DNA of 34,327 nt from Actinomycetota bacterium (GTDB lineage: Bacteria > Actinomycetota > Actinomycetes > S36-B12). Below the pieces are notes generated by a model that searched no databases, was not told the DNA's origin, and was given only the letters and a program-made list of their open reading frames with translations. Shown here in pieces: positions 1 through 7,800 of the stretch. How positions within the stretch are numbered: the stretch's first letter is position 1; the number at the start of each line of letters is the position of its first letter. The stretch lies in NCBI GenBank assembly GCA_030652695.1, contig JAUSQD010000066.1, positions 1-34,327 of the forward strand. Direction: 5' to 3'. Both the position numbers and the translations under genes were made by a program.

Positions 1-1
1 G

Positions 2-286
2 GCCTTCGTCGCCGTCGATGCGCTCAATGCCGAGTTGATGGAAACCGGAGCCTGGGTCTTTGCCGGTGGGCTCATGCCGGCAAGCACTGCCCAGGTGGTG
101 AACTCCAAGGAAGGCGTTCTGCAAAGAACCGATGGCCCCTATCTTGAATCCAAGGAGCACATTGGTGGCTTCTGGGTGATTGACGTCGCCGACGAAGCTG
201 AGGCATTGAGGCTTGCCGAGTTGTGTTCAATCGCCTGCCTGAATCCCGTTGAGGTGCGCCCTTTCCAGCCCATTCCTGAAGACTGA
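2..286 (+). CDS. YCII/DGPF-domain protein, 5' truncated
   Basis: The reading frame is open from the first bases of the window, so the true start lies upstream; only the C-terminal ~94 residues are visible. The stretch DGPYLESKEHIGGFWVIDV followed by an Ala/Glu-rich helix and a C-terminal VEVRPFQPI strand is the usual second half of small YCII-related (DGPF) proteins, which have a ferredoxin-like fold. Their biochemical role is not established. The stop codon sits four bases before the probable start of an ECF sigma factor gene. That pairing is the characteristic context of ECF42 sigma factors, which are often encoded next to one or more DGPF proteins. The family assignment is firm; the function is unknown. 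Confidence 0.8.
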   Translation, partial: AFVAVDALNAELMETGAWVFAGGLMPASTAQVVNSKEGVLQRTDGPYLESKEHIGGFWVIDVADEAEALRLAELCSIACLNPVEVRPFQPIPED

Positions 287-290
287 GCCC

Positions 291-1526
291 TTGGCCGCCG
301 ACGCACTGCAGATTGAGCAGGTATTCCGTCAGGACTACGGGCGCGCGGTGGCAACGTTGAACCGCTTCCTTGGCGATCTGGGCTTCGCGGAGGAAGCGGT
401 ACAGGAAGCCTTTGTGCTGGCACTGCGCACGTGGCCCCGCGACGGCATACCGGCCAACCCAACCGGCTGGATCATCACCACGGCGCGCAATCGCGCAATC
501 GATCGGCTGCGACGTGAGTCTTCTCGCGAGGCTCGGCAGTCAGAGTCCGCCTTGTTGTACCTGCAAAGTGAGCAAGAGGAGATCGGTGTGGTGCGTGATG
601 ACCAACTGCGGTTGATCTTCACCTGTTGCCATCCAGCGCTGGCGCCCGCATCGCAAGTCGCGCTCACGCTGAGGCTGATCGCTGGATTGCAGACACCCGA
701 GATTTCGCGGGCCTTCCTTGTGCCCGAATCCACGATGGCACAGCGCATCGTGCGCGCAAAGAACAAGATTCGCGATGCTCGCATTCCGTATCGGGTGCCG
801 CAGGATTCTGATTTGCCAGCGCGCCTTGATTCGGTCCTTCGGGTGATCTATCTGGTCTTCAACGAAGGTTATTTGGCAAGCGAAGGCGAAGCACTGGTGC
901 GCAGAGAACTCGCTTTGGAAGCCATTCGCCTTGGTCGACTGCTCGTTGATCTGATGCCGGATGAACCAGAAGCACGAGGACTCTTGGCATTGATGTTGCT
1001 CACTCAATCACGCGCGAATGCACGAGTGTCAGATGATGGATCGATCGTCTTGTTGGCGGATCAGGATCGTCGGCAATGGGATGCGCAGCTGATCGCTGAA
1101 GCACATGACCATCTGCGCCGGTGCTTGCGACGCAAACGTCCAGGCACCTATCAACTCCAGGCTTGCATCGCTGCTGTCCATAGTGAAGCTGCCAGCGCCG
1201 CGACAACTGACTGGCCACAAATCCTCACGATCTACGACCAGCTGCTGTTCTACTCAGATACGCCCATCATCCGCTTGAATCGGGCAATTGCGGTTGCCGA
1301 GTCAGGTGAAGTGCTCACAGCCTTGAGCGAAGTGGATGCCTTGGATTTGCAGTCCTACTACCTCTTTCATGCCGTTCGTGCGGACTTGTTGACCCGCCTA
1401 GGTCGGCAACATGAGGCGGTGGAGGCTCTGCAATTGGCGGCGGAGCTCACCAGCAATGTGCAAGAGCAACGGCTGTTGCGTGAACGAGTCGATTCCCTGC
1501 AGGTTGCATTGAGTCGCGAGCATTAG
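291..1526 (+). CDS. ECF sigma factor with C-terminal TPR-like extension (ECF42-type)
   Basis: Alternative RNA polymerase sigma subunit. The N-terminal ~80 residues are a sigma region 2 (FRQDYGRAVATLNRFLGD, then WIITTARNRAIDRLRRES). Region 4 follows around residues 110-180, with the helix-turn-helix LQTPEISRAFLVPESTMAQR. The remaining ~230 residues form a helical TPR-like extension beginning with VIYLVFNEGY, a hallmark of ECF42 proteins; in that family the extension is needed for activity and there is no classical anti-sigma factor. The TTG at 291 was chosen because it gives the usual family N-terminus and starts just after the YCII stop. The frame is open back to 249 with no better ribosome-binding site, so translation is probably coupled to the YCII gene. 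Its natural target is probably the adjacent YCII gene (inference). Confidence 0.88.
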   Translation: MAADALQIEQVFRQDYGRAVATLNRFLGDLGFAEEAVQEAFVLALRTWPRDGIPANPTGWIITTARNRAIDRLRRESSREARQSESALLYLQSEQEEIGVVRDDQLRLIFTCCHPALAPASQVALTLRLIAGLQTPEISRAFLVPESTMAQRIVRAKNKIRDARIPYRVPQDSDLPARLDSVLRVIYLVFNEGYLASEGEALVRRELALEAIRLGRLLVDLMPDEPEARGLLALMLLTQSRANARVSDDGSIVLLADQDRRQWDAQLIAEAHDHLRRCLRRKRPGTYQLQACIAAVHSEAASAATTDWPQILTIYDQLLFYSDTPIIRLNRAIAVAESGEVLTALSEVDALDLQSYYLFHAVRADLLTRLGRQHEAVEALQLAAELTSNVQEQRLLRERVDSLQVALSREH

Positions 1527-1529
1527 ATT
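1524..1529 (+). promoter_or_regulatory. Candidate -10 element for leaderless DUF1905 gene
   Basis: TAGATT, overlapping the sigma-factor stop codon, ends 6 nt before the GTG at 1536. No Shine-Dalgarno is present at that start. A TANNNT hexamer at this distance is the pattern of actinobacterial leaderless promoters. Inference only; no -35 is evident. Confidence 0.4.
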
Positions 1530-1535
1530 CTGCGA

Positions 1536-1820
1536 GTGCAGATCTTCGAGCCATTTGAAGCTGCGGCTGCGGATCTCGATCTTGGTACTTGGGTGTTCGT
1601 TCGCGTGCCAGACGCGTCAGTTCCAGACAACGCAGGCGCCTGGGGTCGCACGCCGATTGTGGCAACTGTTGATGGATTCACCTGGGCGACCAGCGTGTGG
1701 CGAGACACCCGGCACGGCTGGCTGTTGCCGATCCCCAAAGCACGGCGTGCGAACAAGGGTCGGGATCATGTCTATCGCGTTGAGTTGAGTGAGGATCCCG
1801 AGCGCCCGCTGGAACGCTGA
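1536..1820 (+). CDS. DUF1905 domain-containing protein
   Basis: A 94-residue protein with the DUF1905 pattern: an early aromatic strand (GTWVFVRVP), a central VDGFTWATSVW strand and the late GWLLPIPKARR segment. Most family members are small cytoplasmic beta-barrel proteins of unknown role, sometimes fused to a YdeI-like Omp/bacteriocin-protection region, which is absent here. The GTG start has no Shine-Dalgarno but is preceded at 6 nt by a -10-like hexamer. Its 3' end overlaps by 49 bases the 3' end of the opposite-strand hydrolase gene, so the two are convergent. Assignment rests on pattern recognition of the fold; the function is unknown. Confidence 0.7.
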   Translation: MQIFEPFEAAAADLDLGTWVFVRVPDASVPDNAGAWGRTPIVATVDGFTWATSVWRDTRHGWLLPIPKARRANKGRDHVYRVELSEDPERPLER

Positions 1821-2521
1821 TGTGCCTGCGCTGCCTGGACAAATGCTCGAAGCAGCGGGGCGTCGGGCTTGCGTCGATCTGGTCGTTCGGGATGCCACTG
1901 CACGCCTATGCAGAACTCAGCGGCGGTGTCTTCACACACCTCCACGGTTCCGTCTTGGGCCCAGCCTGTGATGCGCAGATCACCAGGTGAATCAACCGCC
2001 TGATGATGAGCTGAATTGACGACAAAGGGCTCAGTGCCCAAGAGCGAGGCAATCAGTGAGCCCTCGAGAAATCTCGCCAGGTGGTCGACATAGTTCTCGG
2101 GCCCAGTGCTGTGCACCACTTCAGATGTCACTGCGGGCAGGTGCTGGATGAGTGAGCCTCCGTGCGCAACTGCCATCAACTGCACTCCTCGACAAATGCC
2201 CAACACAGGCATGCCCAAGTCTTTGGCGCGACGATAGAGCGCCAGTTCACTGGCATCGCGAAGAAGCACGGGGGAGTCTGCGGTGGGGTCCGATGGTTCC
2301 CCGTAGATGCGGGCGTCCACGTCCTCGCCTCCAGCGAGCACCAGGCCATCAAGCCGCTCAAGGACATCTGCGCTGTTCTCAGGAGGGAGCACCAGCACAT
2401 CTGCGTCGGCCGCATGGATCACATCGACATACCACTGGGGGATGAGGGAAGACATCACCACGCCATCGCCCCACTCGGCATCCACGAGATAGCAGCTGAG
2501 GCCAATGACGGGACGCGGCAT
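1772..2521 (-). CDS. Class I glutamine amidotransferase-like hydrolase (peptidase C26, PuuD-like)
   Basis: Cytoplasmic gamma-glutamyl hydrolase of the family that includes PuuD (gamma-glutamyl-GABA hydrolase of putrescine degradation). The nucleophile elbow GICRG places the catalytic Cys at residue 110. The remaining triad residues lie in VQWHPE (His210, Glu212). The N-terminal RPVIGLSCY and the LVLAGGEDVDARIYGE segment are also standard for the family, and the length of 249 residues is normal. No other putrescine-pathway genes are nearby, so the substrate is uncertain; folate polyglutamate or another gamma-glutamyl compound is possible. No clear Shine-Dalgarno precedes the ATG. Confidence 0.87.
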   Translation of the reverse strand: MPRPVIGLSCYLVDAEWGDGVVMSSLIPQWYVDVIHAADADVLVLPPENSADVLERLDGLVLAGGEDVDARIYGEPSDPTADSPVLLRDASELALYRRAKDLGMPVLGICRGVQLMAVAHGGSLIQHLPAVTSEVVHSTGPENYVDHLARFLEGSLIASLLGTEPFVVNSAHHQAVDSPGDLRITGWAQDGTVEVCEDTAAEFCIGVQWHPERPDRRKPDAPLLRAFVQAAQAHQRSSGRSGSSLNSTR

Positions 2522-2573
2522 GCGCAGAGTTTGCCACTTGAGAATTACAGCGAAATGAACTGAGCGGCTTTCG

Positions 2574-3233
2574 TCACGCTTGCGGGGAAAACACCAATTC
2601 GGTCACCGTGTCATCGGCGTATGCCTGCCAATACAGAGGAGTGATGGCTTCAATCTCGGCACCAGGCTGGTTGCCAATCCAGGCATTGATAGCAATGTGC
2701 ACGACATGCACGCCCTTGTCGCTGGCAGCTGCATTCAAGCTGAGCGCCCAGTTGCGCAGCGATGCAGCGGCAAGAGCGATGTTGCCGAACATGGCATTGG
2801 GAAACACCGACGAGCCACCAGTGGTGACGATGATGGTGCCGCTGCCACGTTCGAGCATGTCGGGGAGCACCGACTGCACTGCGGCAATGGCTCCGTGCAC
2901 ATAGAACTCCAACTGACTTTGGGCACCTTCGACCGTGACATCAAGTGGGGACTGTCGAGGTAGTGATGGATCAGCGGGGGAGAACTCCAGCACGTCGATA
3001 GGGCCCATGGTGTCCTGCACGAGCAGGAGGGTCTCGCGCATAGAAGTGCGATCAAGAACATCGGCCGCAAAGCCTTGAGCCGTGATGCCGTCAGCCTTGA
3101 GCTCGGCAGCGAGCGCGTCGAGCTTGCTCTGGGTACGACTGATCAGTGCGACTTCGAAGCCCTGAGCACCAAAGGTGCGAGCAATGGCCGCCCCCATGCC
3201 AGGACCTGCTCCGACGATGGCAATAAGTGGCAT
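2574..3233 (-). CDS. SDR-family protein lacking the YxxxK catalytic pair
   Basis: Rossmann-fold short-chain dehydrogenase/reductase of 219 residues. The cofactor-binding glycine motif GAGPGMG is at residues 8-14, with Arg33 following beta-2 (SRTQSKLD), which suggests NADP(H). A serine is present in TTGGSS (about residue 141), but the region where Tyr-x-x-x-Lys should lie reads NIALAAASLRNW, so the catalytic Tyr and Lys are missing. It may be a non-canonical reductase or a binding protein. The start at 3233 is fixed by a strong GGAGG upstream; the open frame extends further to 3395 without support. It is divergent from the arsR-copA operon, with the candidate operator in the 108-base gap. Confidence 0.8.
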   Translation of the reverse strand: MPLIAIVGAGPGMGAAIARTFGAQGFEVALISRTQSKLDALAAELKADGITAQGFAADVLDRTSMRETLLLVQDTMGPIDVLEFSPADPSLPRQSPLDVTVEGAQSQLEFYVHGAIAAVQSVLPDMLERGSGTIIVTTGGSSVFPNAMFGNIALAAASLRNWALSLNAAASDKGVHVVHIAINAWIGNQPGAEIEAITPLYWQAYADDTVTELVFSPQA

Positions 3234-3286
3234 GGAATTCCTCCTGGAATTTTGGTCTCTTAGCCAAAGGTATCGCCCGGGAATAG

Positions 3287-3320
3287 ATCCGCATATCCGT
3301 GCGTTCATGCGGATATGAAC
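3287..3320. promoter_or_regulatory. Nested inverted repeats: candidate ArsR operator
   Basis: Perfect inverted repeats overlap in the divergent intergenic region. ATCCGCAT (3287-3294) pairs with ATGCGGAT (3307-3314); CATATCCG (3292-3299) pairs with CGGATATG (3310-3317); GTTCAT (3303-3308) pairs with ATGAAC (3315-3320). The ATATGAACA-like half-site resembles operators bound by ArsR/SmtB metal sensors. The position between the SDR and arsR starts suggests autoregulation and possibly control of both directions. Binding is inferred. Confidence 0.55.
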
Positions 3321-3341
3321 ACGATACGTGAGGTGACAGTG

Positions 3342-3692
3342 ATGGATCAGGCTCGAGTTGAACAGATTCGAGAGTTGGGGCTGACGCCCGATCACGCAAC
3401 TGCGTTGAGCGGCACTTTGAGCCTGCTCTCTGAGCCCACCCGCTTGCGGATCCTGTATGCATTGGATCAGGTCGGCGAGTTATGCGTCGGTGACTTGGCT
3501 GTGGCTTTGGATGTTGGTGAAGATGCCGCTTCGTATGCCCTTCGGTTGTTGCGAACCGCGGGCTTGGTCAAAGCCCGCAAGGAAGGCCGAACCGTGTTCT
3601 ACCGATTGGCTCCGGATTTTCCAGAGCCGCTGCTGAACCACTGCTGGCTGCAACTGGTGACTTTGTCCAGTGCGACCAAGGAGGAGTTGTGA
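3342..3692 (+). CDS. ArsR/SmtB-family metal-responsive repressor
   Basis: Winged-helix DNA-binding repressor of 116 residues. The core runs [12 protein letters not shown], then [31 protein letters not shown] (helix-turn-helix), then the wing [11 protein letters not shown]. The alpha-3 ELCVCD motif of ArsR/CadC is reduced to one cysteine (Cys48, ELCVGD). A His100-Cys101 pair follows in the C-terminal helix, so the metal site would be non-standard. The ATG at 3342 is preferred because GAGG lies 8 nt upstream; the in-frame ATG at 3315 falls inside the inverted repeat. Its stop overlaps the start of the copper ATPase by 4 bases, so it very probably senses Cu(I) or a related thiophilic metal and controls the pump. 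Confidence 0.88.
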   Translation: MDQARVEQIRELGLTPDHATALSGTLSLLSEPTRLRILYALDQVGELCVGDLAVALDVGEDAASYALRLLRTAGLVKARKEGRTVFYRLAPDFPEPLLNHCWLQLVTLSSATKEEL

Positions 3693-5932
3693 GCGCGCCT
3701 TCTGACCAGCGCGATCGTGTCGTCGATCTGCAGATCGGTGGCATGACCTGTGCTTCCTGTGCCTCTCGCGTTGAGAAGAAGCTCAACAAGCTGAGTGGCG
3801 TGACAGCAGAGGTGAATCTGGCCACTGAGATCGCTCATGTCTATGCCGCCTCGGATATCCCTGACATCGAATTGATTTCAGCCGTTGAGTCAGCCGGCTA
3901 CACCGCGTCAGTGCCCAAGCCAAGTACTGAGAATGCTGATGAGCCCAAGGCTGAGGTGAATCCCTGGCAGGAGCGGCTGTATGTGAGTGCTGCTCTCACT
4001 GTGCCCGTAGTCCTGATGGCGATGATCCCGGCATTGCAGTTTCGCAATTGGCAGTGGCTGTCGTTGGCATTGGCCGCACCCGTGGTGTTGTGGGGAGCAT
4101 GGCCCTTTCATCGTACAGCGTGGGTGAATCTTCGACATCGCGCAGTGACGATGGACACGCTGATCAGCATTGGTGTGCTCGCTGCATTTGTCTGGTCGCT
4201 CTATGCACTCTTCATCGGCGACGCAGGTGCCGCCAACATGAAGATGGACTTCTCGCTTCTGCCCAGCCGTGAGGCAAGCGCCGAAAATATCTACTTCGAA
4301 GTCGCCACCCTCGTTACGGTCTTCATCCTTCTGGGGAAGTTTCTTGAAGCCAGAGCAAGGTTCAGTTCTGGCGCTGCCTTGCGTGCTCTGCTGGGTATGG
4401 GAGCAAAGGAAGTTGCGGTTCTTCGCTCAGGCATCGAGGTGCGTTTGCCGATTGCTGAACTCAGCGTTGGTGATCACTTCATTGTGCGCCCCGGCGAAGC
4501 CATCGCGAGTGACGGGATTGTCATTGAAGGGCAGTCGGCAGTCGACACGAGCATGCTGACCGGAGAATCCGTGCCTGTTGAAGTTGGGCCCGGCAGCCTT
4601 GTCGTGGGCGCAACAACGAACAGCGCTGGGCGACTCATCGTTGAGGCGACCCGAATAGGCAGTGACACTCAACTCGCACAGATGGCCAAGCTGGTCAGCG
4701 AGGCGCAGTCTGGCAAGGCTCCTGTGCAGAGACTTGCCGATCGGGTTGCGGCGGTATTCGTTCCGATTGTGCTGGCACTTGCCCTGGCAACTCTGGTGGC
4801 GTGGTTGCTAGCCGGAGAAGACGCATCCTTCGCGTTCACCGCGGCAGTGGCCGTGCTCATCATCGCCTGCCCATGTGCGCTAGGGCTGGCCACGCCAACT
4901 GCGCTGCTCGTGGGCACTGGTCGCGCCGCACAGTTGGGCATTGTGGTGAAGGGTCCGCAGGCCTTGGAGTCCACACGTCGAATCGATCGCATCCTGCTCG
5001 ACAAGACCGGCACAGTGACGACCGGTCAGATGCAAGTCGTTGAAGTCATTACGCGCAGGGGAGTGGACACAAACGAGCTACTGGGTTTGGCGGCAGCTGT
5101 CGAGAATGCAGCCGAACATCCGATTGCCCGGGCAATCGCGCGCCGTGGCGTAGAACAACAGGGCAGCTTGCCGGAACTCGTTGATTTCGTGGCATCAGCC
5201 GGATTCGGAGCACGTGGACTAGTCGAAGGTCGCGCCGTTGTGGTCGGCAAGACATCCTGGCTGGCTGATGAATTCGCTGCGCAATTGGAGCAAGACCTGG
5301 TGCACGCGGTCGATGCGGCAAACTCAGCGGGTCGCACAGTGGTGGCCGTTGCCTGGGACGGAGCGGTGCAGGGCTTGATCACTGTTGCCGATGCCATCAA
5401 GCCCAGTAGCGCTCAGGCAATAGCGCAGTTGCGCGCTCTAGGTGCAATGCCAATCCTGCTGACTGGCGACAGCGCTGCAGTGGCTCGCACGGTCGCCGAT
5501 GAAGTCGGGATTGGCGAGGTCTGTGCAGAGGTCATGCCTTGGGACAAGGTCGAAGTCGTGCGAGAGTTGCAGGCGCAGGGGCATGTGGTCGCCATGGTCG
5601 GCGACGGAGTCAACGATGCTGCGGCCTTGGCTCAGGCTGATCTGGGCATTGCGATGGGCACCGGAACTGACGTGGCTATCCAGGCAAGTGATCTGACTTT
5701 GGTGTCTGGAGATCTCCGAGCGGCAGCCGACGCCATTGCACTTTCACGTCGAACCTTGAGAATCATCAAGGGCAATTTGTTTTGGGCATTCGCGTATAAC
5801 GTTGCGGCAATTCCGCTGGCCATGGCCGGGCTGCTCAATCCGATCATTGCGGCGGCAGCCATGGCATTCTCCAGTGTGTTTGTCGTGACCAACAGTCTGC
5901 GTTTGCGCGGCTTCAAGGGAAGGCTTGATTGA
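3689..5932 (+). CDS. copA: Cu(+)-exporting P1B-type ATPase (CopA family)
   Basis: Membrane ATPase that exports Cu(+) from the cytoplasm. One N-terminal heavy-metal-associated domain carries GMTCASC (Cys21, Cys24). The actuator TGES is at 291-294, the CPC transport motif at 394-396, the phosphorylated DKTGT at Asp438, the HP motif at 477-478 and the GDGVND hinge near the C-terminus. The last two membrane helices contain YNVAAIP and MAFSS, the signature residues of the Cu(+)-specific P1B-1 subgroup. The length of 747 is normal. The GTG start is preceded by AAGGAGGAG and overlaps the arsR stop, so the genes are translationally coupled. ArsR control of CopA, rather than CsoR or CueR, is less common. 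Confidence 0.95.
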   Translation: MSAPSDQRDRVVDLQIGGMTCASCASRVEKKLNKLSGVTAEVNLATEIAHVYAASDIPDIELISAVESAGYTASVPKPSTENADEPKAEVNPWQERLYVSAALTVPVVLMAMIPALQFRNWQWLSLALAAPVVLWGAWPFHRTAWVNLRHRAVTMDTLISIGVLAAFVWSLYALFIGDAGAANMKMDFSLLPSREASAENIYFEVATLVTVFILLGKFLEARARFSSGAALRALLGMGAKEVAVLRSGIEVRLPIAELSVGDHFIVRPGEAIASDGIVIEGQSAVDTSMLTGESVPVEVGPGSLVVGATTNSAGRLIVEATRIGSDTQLAQMAKLVSEAQSGKAPVQRLADRVAAVFVPIVLALALATLVAWLLAGEDASFAFTAAVAVLIIACPCALGLATPTALLVGTGRAAQLGIVVKGPQALESTRRIDRILLDKTGTVTTGQMQVVEVITRRGVDTNELLGLAAAVENAAEHPIARAIARRGVEQQGSLPELVDFVASAGFGARGLVEGRAVVVGKTSWLADEFAAQLEQDLVHAVDAANSAGRTVVAVAWDGAVQGLITVADAIKPSSAQAIAQLRALGAMPILLTGDSAAVARTVADEVGIGEVCAEVMPWDKVEVVRELQAQGHVVAMVGDGVNDAAALAQADLGIAMGTGTDVAIQASDLTLVSGDLRAAADAIALSRRTLRIIKGNLFWAFAYNVAAIPLAMAGLLNPIIAAAAMAFSSVFVVTNSLRLRGFKGRLD

Positions 5933-5933
5933 C

Positions 5934-6149
5934 ATGCAGAAGAAGAAGTGGGCAGATCTGAGTCAGCGGCAACAACGCATCATCATCGCAACTGGTGTGG
6001 TTGAAGTCGTGCTTACATCCATCGCACTCGTCGATCTCGCACGACGAGATCCAGCTCAGGTGCGAGGCCCAAAAGCCTTATGGCTGTTGGGAGTTTTCGT
6101 GCAGCCGGTTGGACCAATGGCCTATTTGAGTCTGGGACGTCGCAAGTAG
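5934..6149 (+). CDS. Small PLDc_N-domain membrane protein
   Basis: A 71-residue protein with two predicted membrane helices (IIIATGVVEVVLTSIALVDLA and ALWLLGVFVQPVGPMAYLSLG) joined by the conserved RRDPAQVRGPKALW loop and ending in GRRK. This is the phospholipase-D-nuclease N-terminal (PLDc_N) module found alone in many actinobacteria; no catalytic domain is present and the function is unknown. ATG 5934 is preferred over TTG 5925 because AAGGGAAGG lies at a suitable distance upstream. It starts one base after the copA stop, so it is the last gene of the arsR-copA operon. Confidence 0.85.
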   Translation: MQKKKWADLSQRQQRIIIATGVVEVVLTSIALVDLARRDPAQVRGPKALWLLGVFVQPVGPMAYLSLGRRK

Positions 6150-6373
6150 CGCAGGCATCGTTGTCAGCAAATAGTGTCGATGAACACATCGCCCAACGGC
6201 GAGCCAATTGGACCTTTGTCCGCGCTCATGTCACGATAGGTGAGCAACAGACAGATGGGTGCACTTCGGCAACAGGCCGGAACAGACACATCGAGATTCC
6301 CTGAATTTCGCGGCAGCCCATGATCTGCATGCTTGATCCAGCGGCGCGAATGCCCGCTAGAGGAGTTTCAACG
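6150..6373. other. 224-base gap before the DEAD-box helicase
   Basis: No convincing gene is present. A short open frame from 6080 to 6304 is a shadow of the preceding gene and has no start signal. The region must hold the helicase promoter and possibly a long 5' leader. I could find only short, unconvincing stems (such as GGAC-cttt-GTCC near 6209) and no clear -35/-10 pair. AGAGGAG at 6359-6365 is the ribosome-binding site of the helicase. Confidence 0.4.
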
Positions 6374-7744
6374 ATGTCCCCGCAAGCTTCACGCACTACG
6401 TCCCAACGACCCACCAACAGTCGCAACAATCCCCGTCGACCGGCAACGCGTCGACCAGGCACATCTCGTGACGGCAATGGTCCCGGCAAGCCAATCGTCA
6501 TCACCAAGCCAATACTTGGAGAGATTGCGGCCGACAACCCCTTTGTTGCCCTTGGCGTCCCCGAAATTCTGGCCCAGGTTCTGGCCGGTCAGGGAATTCT
6601 GGAGCCCTTCCCAATCCAGCAGGCGACCATGGTCGATGCACTGGCCAATCGCGATGTGCTTGGCCAAGGTCGCACCGGCTCGGGCAAGACTCTGGCCTTC
6701 GCCCTGCCGCTCGTGGCAACTCTGGCCAACAATCCCAAGCCGCGCGCTGCGGGTCGACCGCGCGCACTCGTGCTCGTTCCTACGCGCGAACTAGCGACGC
6801 AGGTGGCTGCAGTCATTGAGCCGCTGGCGGCCGCTGTTGACCTTCGCGTCACCACAGTCTTCGGCGGTGTTGGTCACGGACCACAGCGTTCGGCTTTCTC
6901 TCAAGGTGTGGAGATCGTCGTGGCATGTCCGGGCCGCCTGCTCGATCACATGCAGGCCAAGGATGTAAGTCTTGATCGGGTGGAGATCACCGTTCTTGAT
7001 GAAGCCGATCACATGGCCGATCAAGGCTTCCTGCCCATCGTCCGCAAGATTCTTGATGCGACGGACTCTCAGGGTCAGCGCATGCTCTTCAGCGCAACTC
7101 TGGCTGGTGGCGTGGACTCACTCGTCAAGCGCTACCTGGACAACCCGGTCTCACATGCGGCAGAGGTCGAAGCGCCAGTGCTGCTTGATCATCATGTGCT
7201 CGTTGTCTCTGACGCTGATCGTCCCGGCGCGATTCATGAACTTGCAAGCCGTGGCCGCGTCGTGATGTTCACGCGAACCAAGAGTCGTGCCAAGCAGCTC
7301 ACCCGCAAACTGGAAACCGGTGGCATCAACGCTGTTGAGATGCACGGCAACCTTTCACAGAATGCCCGTGAGCGAAATCTGCTCGCCTTCAGTTCAGGCA
7401 CCGCCAAGGTCCTGGTCGCAACTGACATTGCTGCGCGCGGCATTCACGTCGATGACGTTCCTTTGGTGGTCCATGCGGATCCACCCATTGAGCACAAGGC
7501 GTACACGCATCGCTCGGGTCGTACGGCCCGCGCTGGTGCCGCAGGTGAAGTGATCACCGTGGCCACGCCTGATCAGGTCGCCGAGGTGCGCATGCTTCTG
7601 AAGAAGGCCGGAGTCACGGCAACATGGACTGGCATCAAGGTGCCTGCCAATTCCGCCCTGCCTCGATCCACTGCTTCGTCGTCACATCGCAACAGCAACA
7701 GCAATTACGGCAACCGTCGCCCGTCAGGTGCGCGCACCCGCTAG
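6374..7744 (+). CDS. DEAD-box ATP-dependent RNA helicase
   Basis: Cytoplasmic RNA helicase of 456 residues, likely involved in ribosome assembly or cold adaptation. After a basic, disordered N-terminus (about 40 residues rich in Arg, Asn and Pro) come the Q-motif region (FPIQQATM), motif I GRTGSGKT near residue 100, PTRELA, the DEAD box in VLDEADHM, SAT, then the second RecA domain with FTRTKSRAKQL, ARGIHVDDV and HRSGRTAR. The C-terminus is an Asn/Ser/Arg tail typical of RNA-binding extensions. ATG 6374 is chosen because AGAGGAG ends 8 nt upstream; the frame is open back to 6320. A strong terminator follows. Subfamily (RhlE/DbpA-like) is not resolved. Confidence 0.92.
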   Translation: MSPQASRTTSQRPTNSRNNPRRPATRRPGTSRDGNGPGKPIVITKPILGEIAADNPFVALGVPEILAQVLAGQGILEPFPIQQATMVDALANRDVLGQGRTGSGKTLAFALPLVATLANNPKPRAAGRPRALVLVPTRELATQVAAVIEPLAAAVDLRVTTVFGGVGHGPQRSAFSQGVEIVVACPGRLLDHMQAKDVSLDRVEITVLDEADHMADQGFLPIVRKILDATDSQGQRMLFSATLAGGVDSLVKRYLDNPVSHAAEVEAPVLLDHHVLVVSDADRPGAIHELASRGRVVMFTRTKSRAKQLTRKLETGGINAVEMHGNLSQNARERNLLAFSSGTAKVLVATDIAARGIHVDDVPLVVHADPPIEHKAYTHRSGRTARAGAAGEVITVATPDQVAEVRMLLKKAGVTATWTGIKVPANSALPRSTASSSHRNSNSNYGNRRPSGARTR

Positions 7745-7760
7745 TCGCTCCGGTACTGCA

Positions 7761-7792
7761 TTGGCTCCATCGACGAAAATCGATGGAGCCAA
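7761..7792. terminator. Bidirectional intrinsic terminator
   Basis: Perfect 12-bp inverted repeat: TTGGCTCCATCG (7761-7772), 8-base loop, CGATGGAGCCAA (7781-7792). It sits between the convergent helicase and substrate-binding protein genes, 16 and 8 bases from their stop codons. The T-tract is weak on both sides. Confidence 0.75.
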
Positions 7793-7800
7793 TTGCTGTT

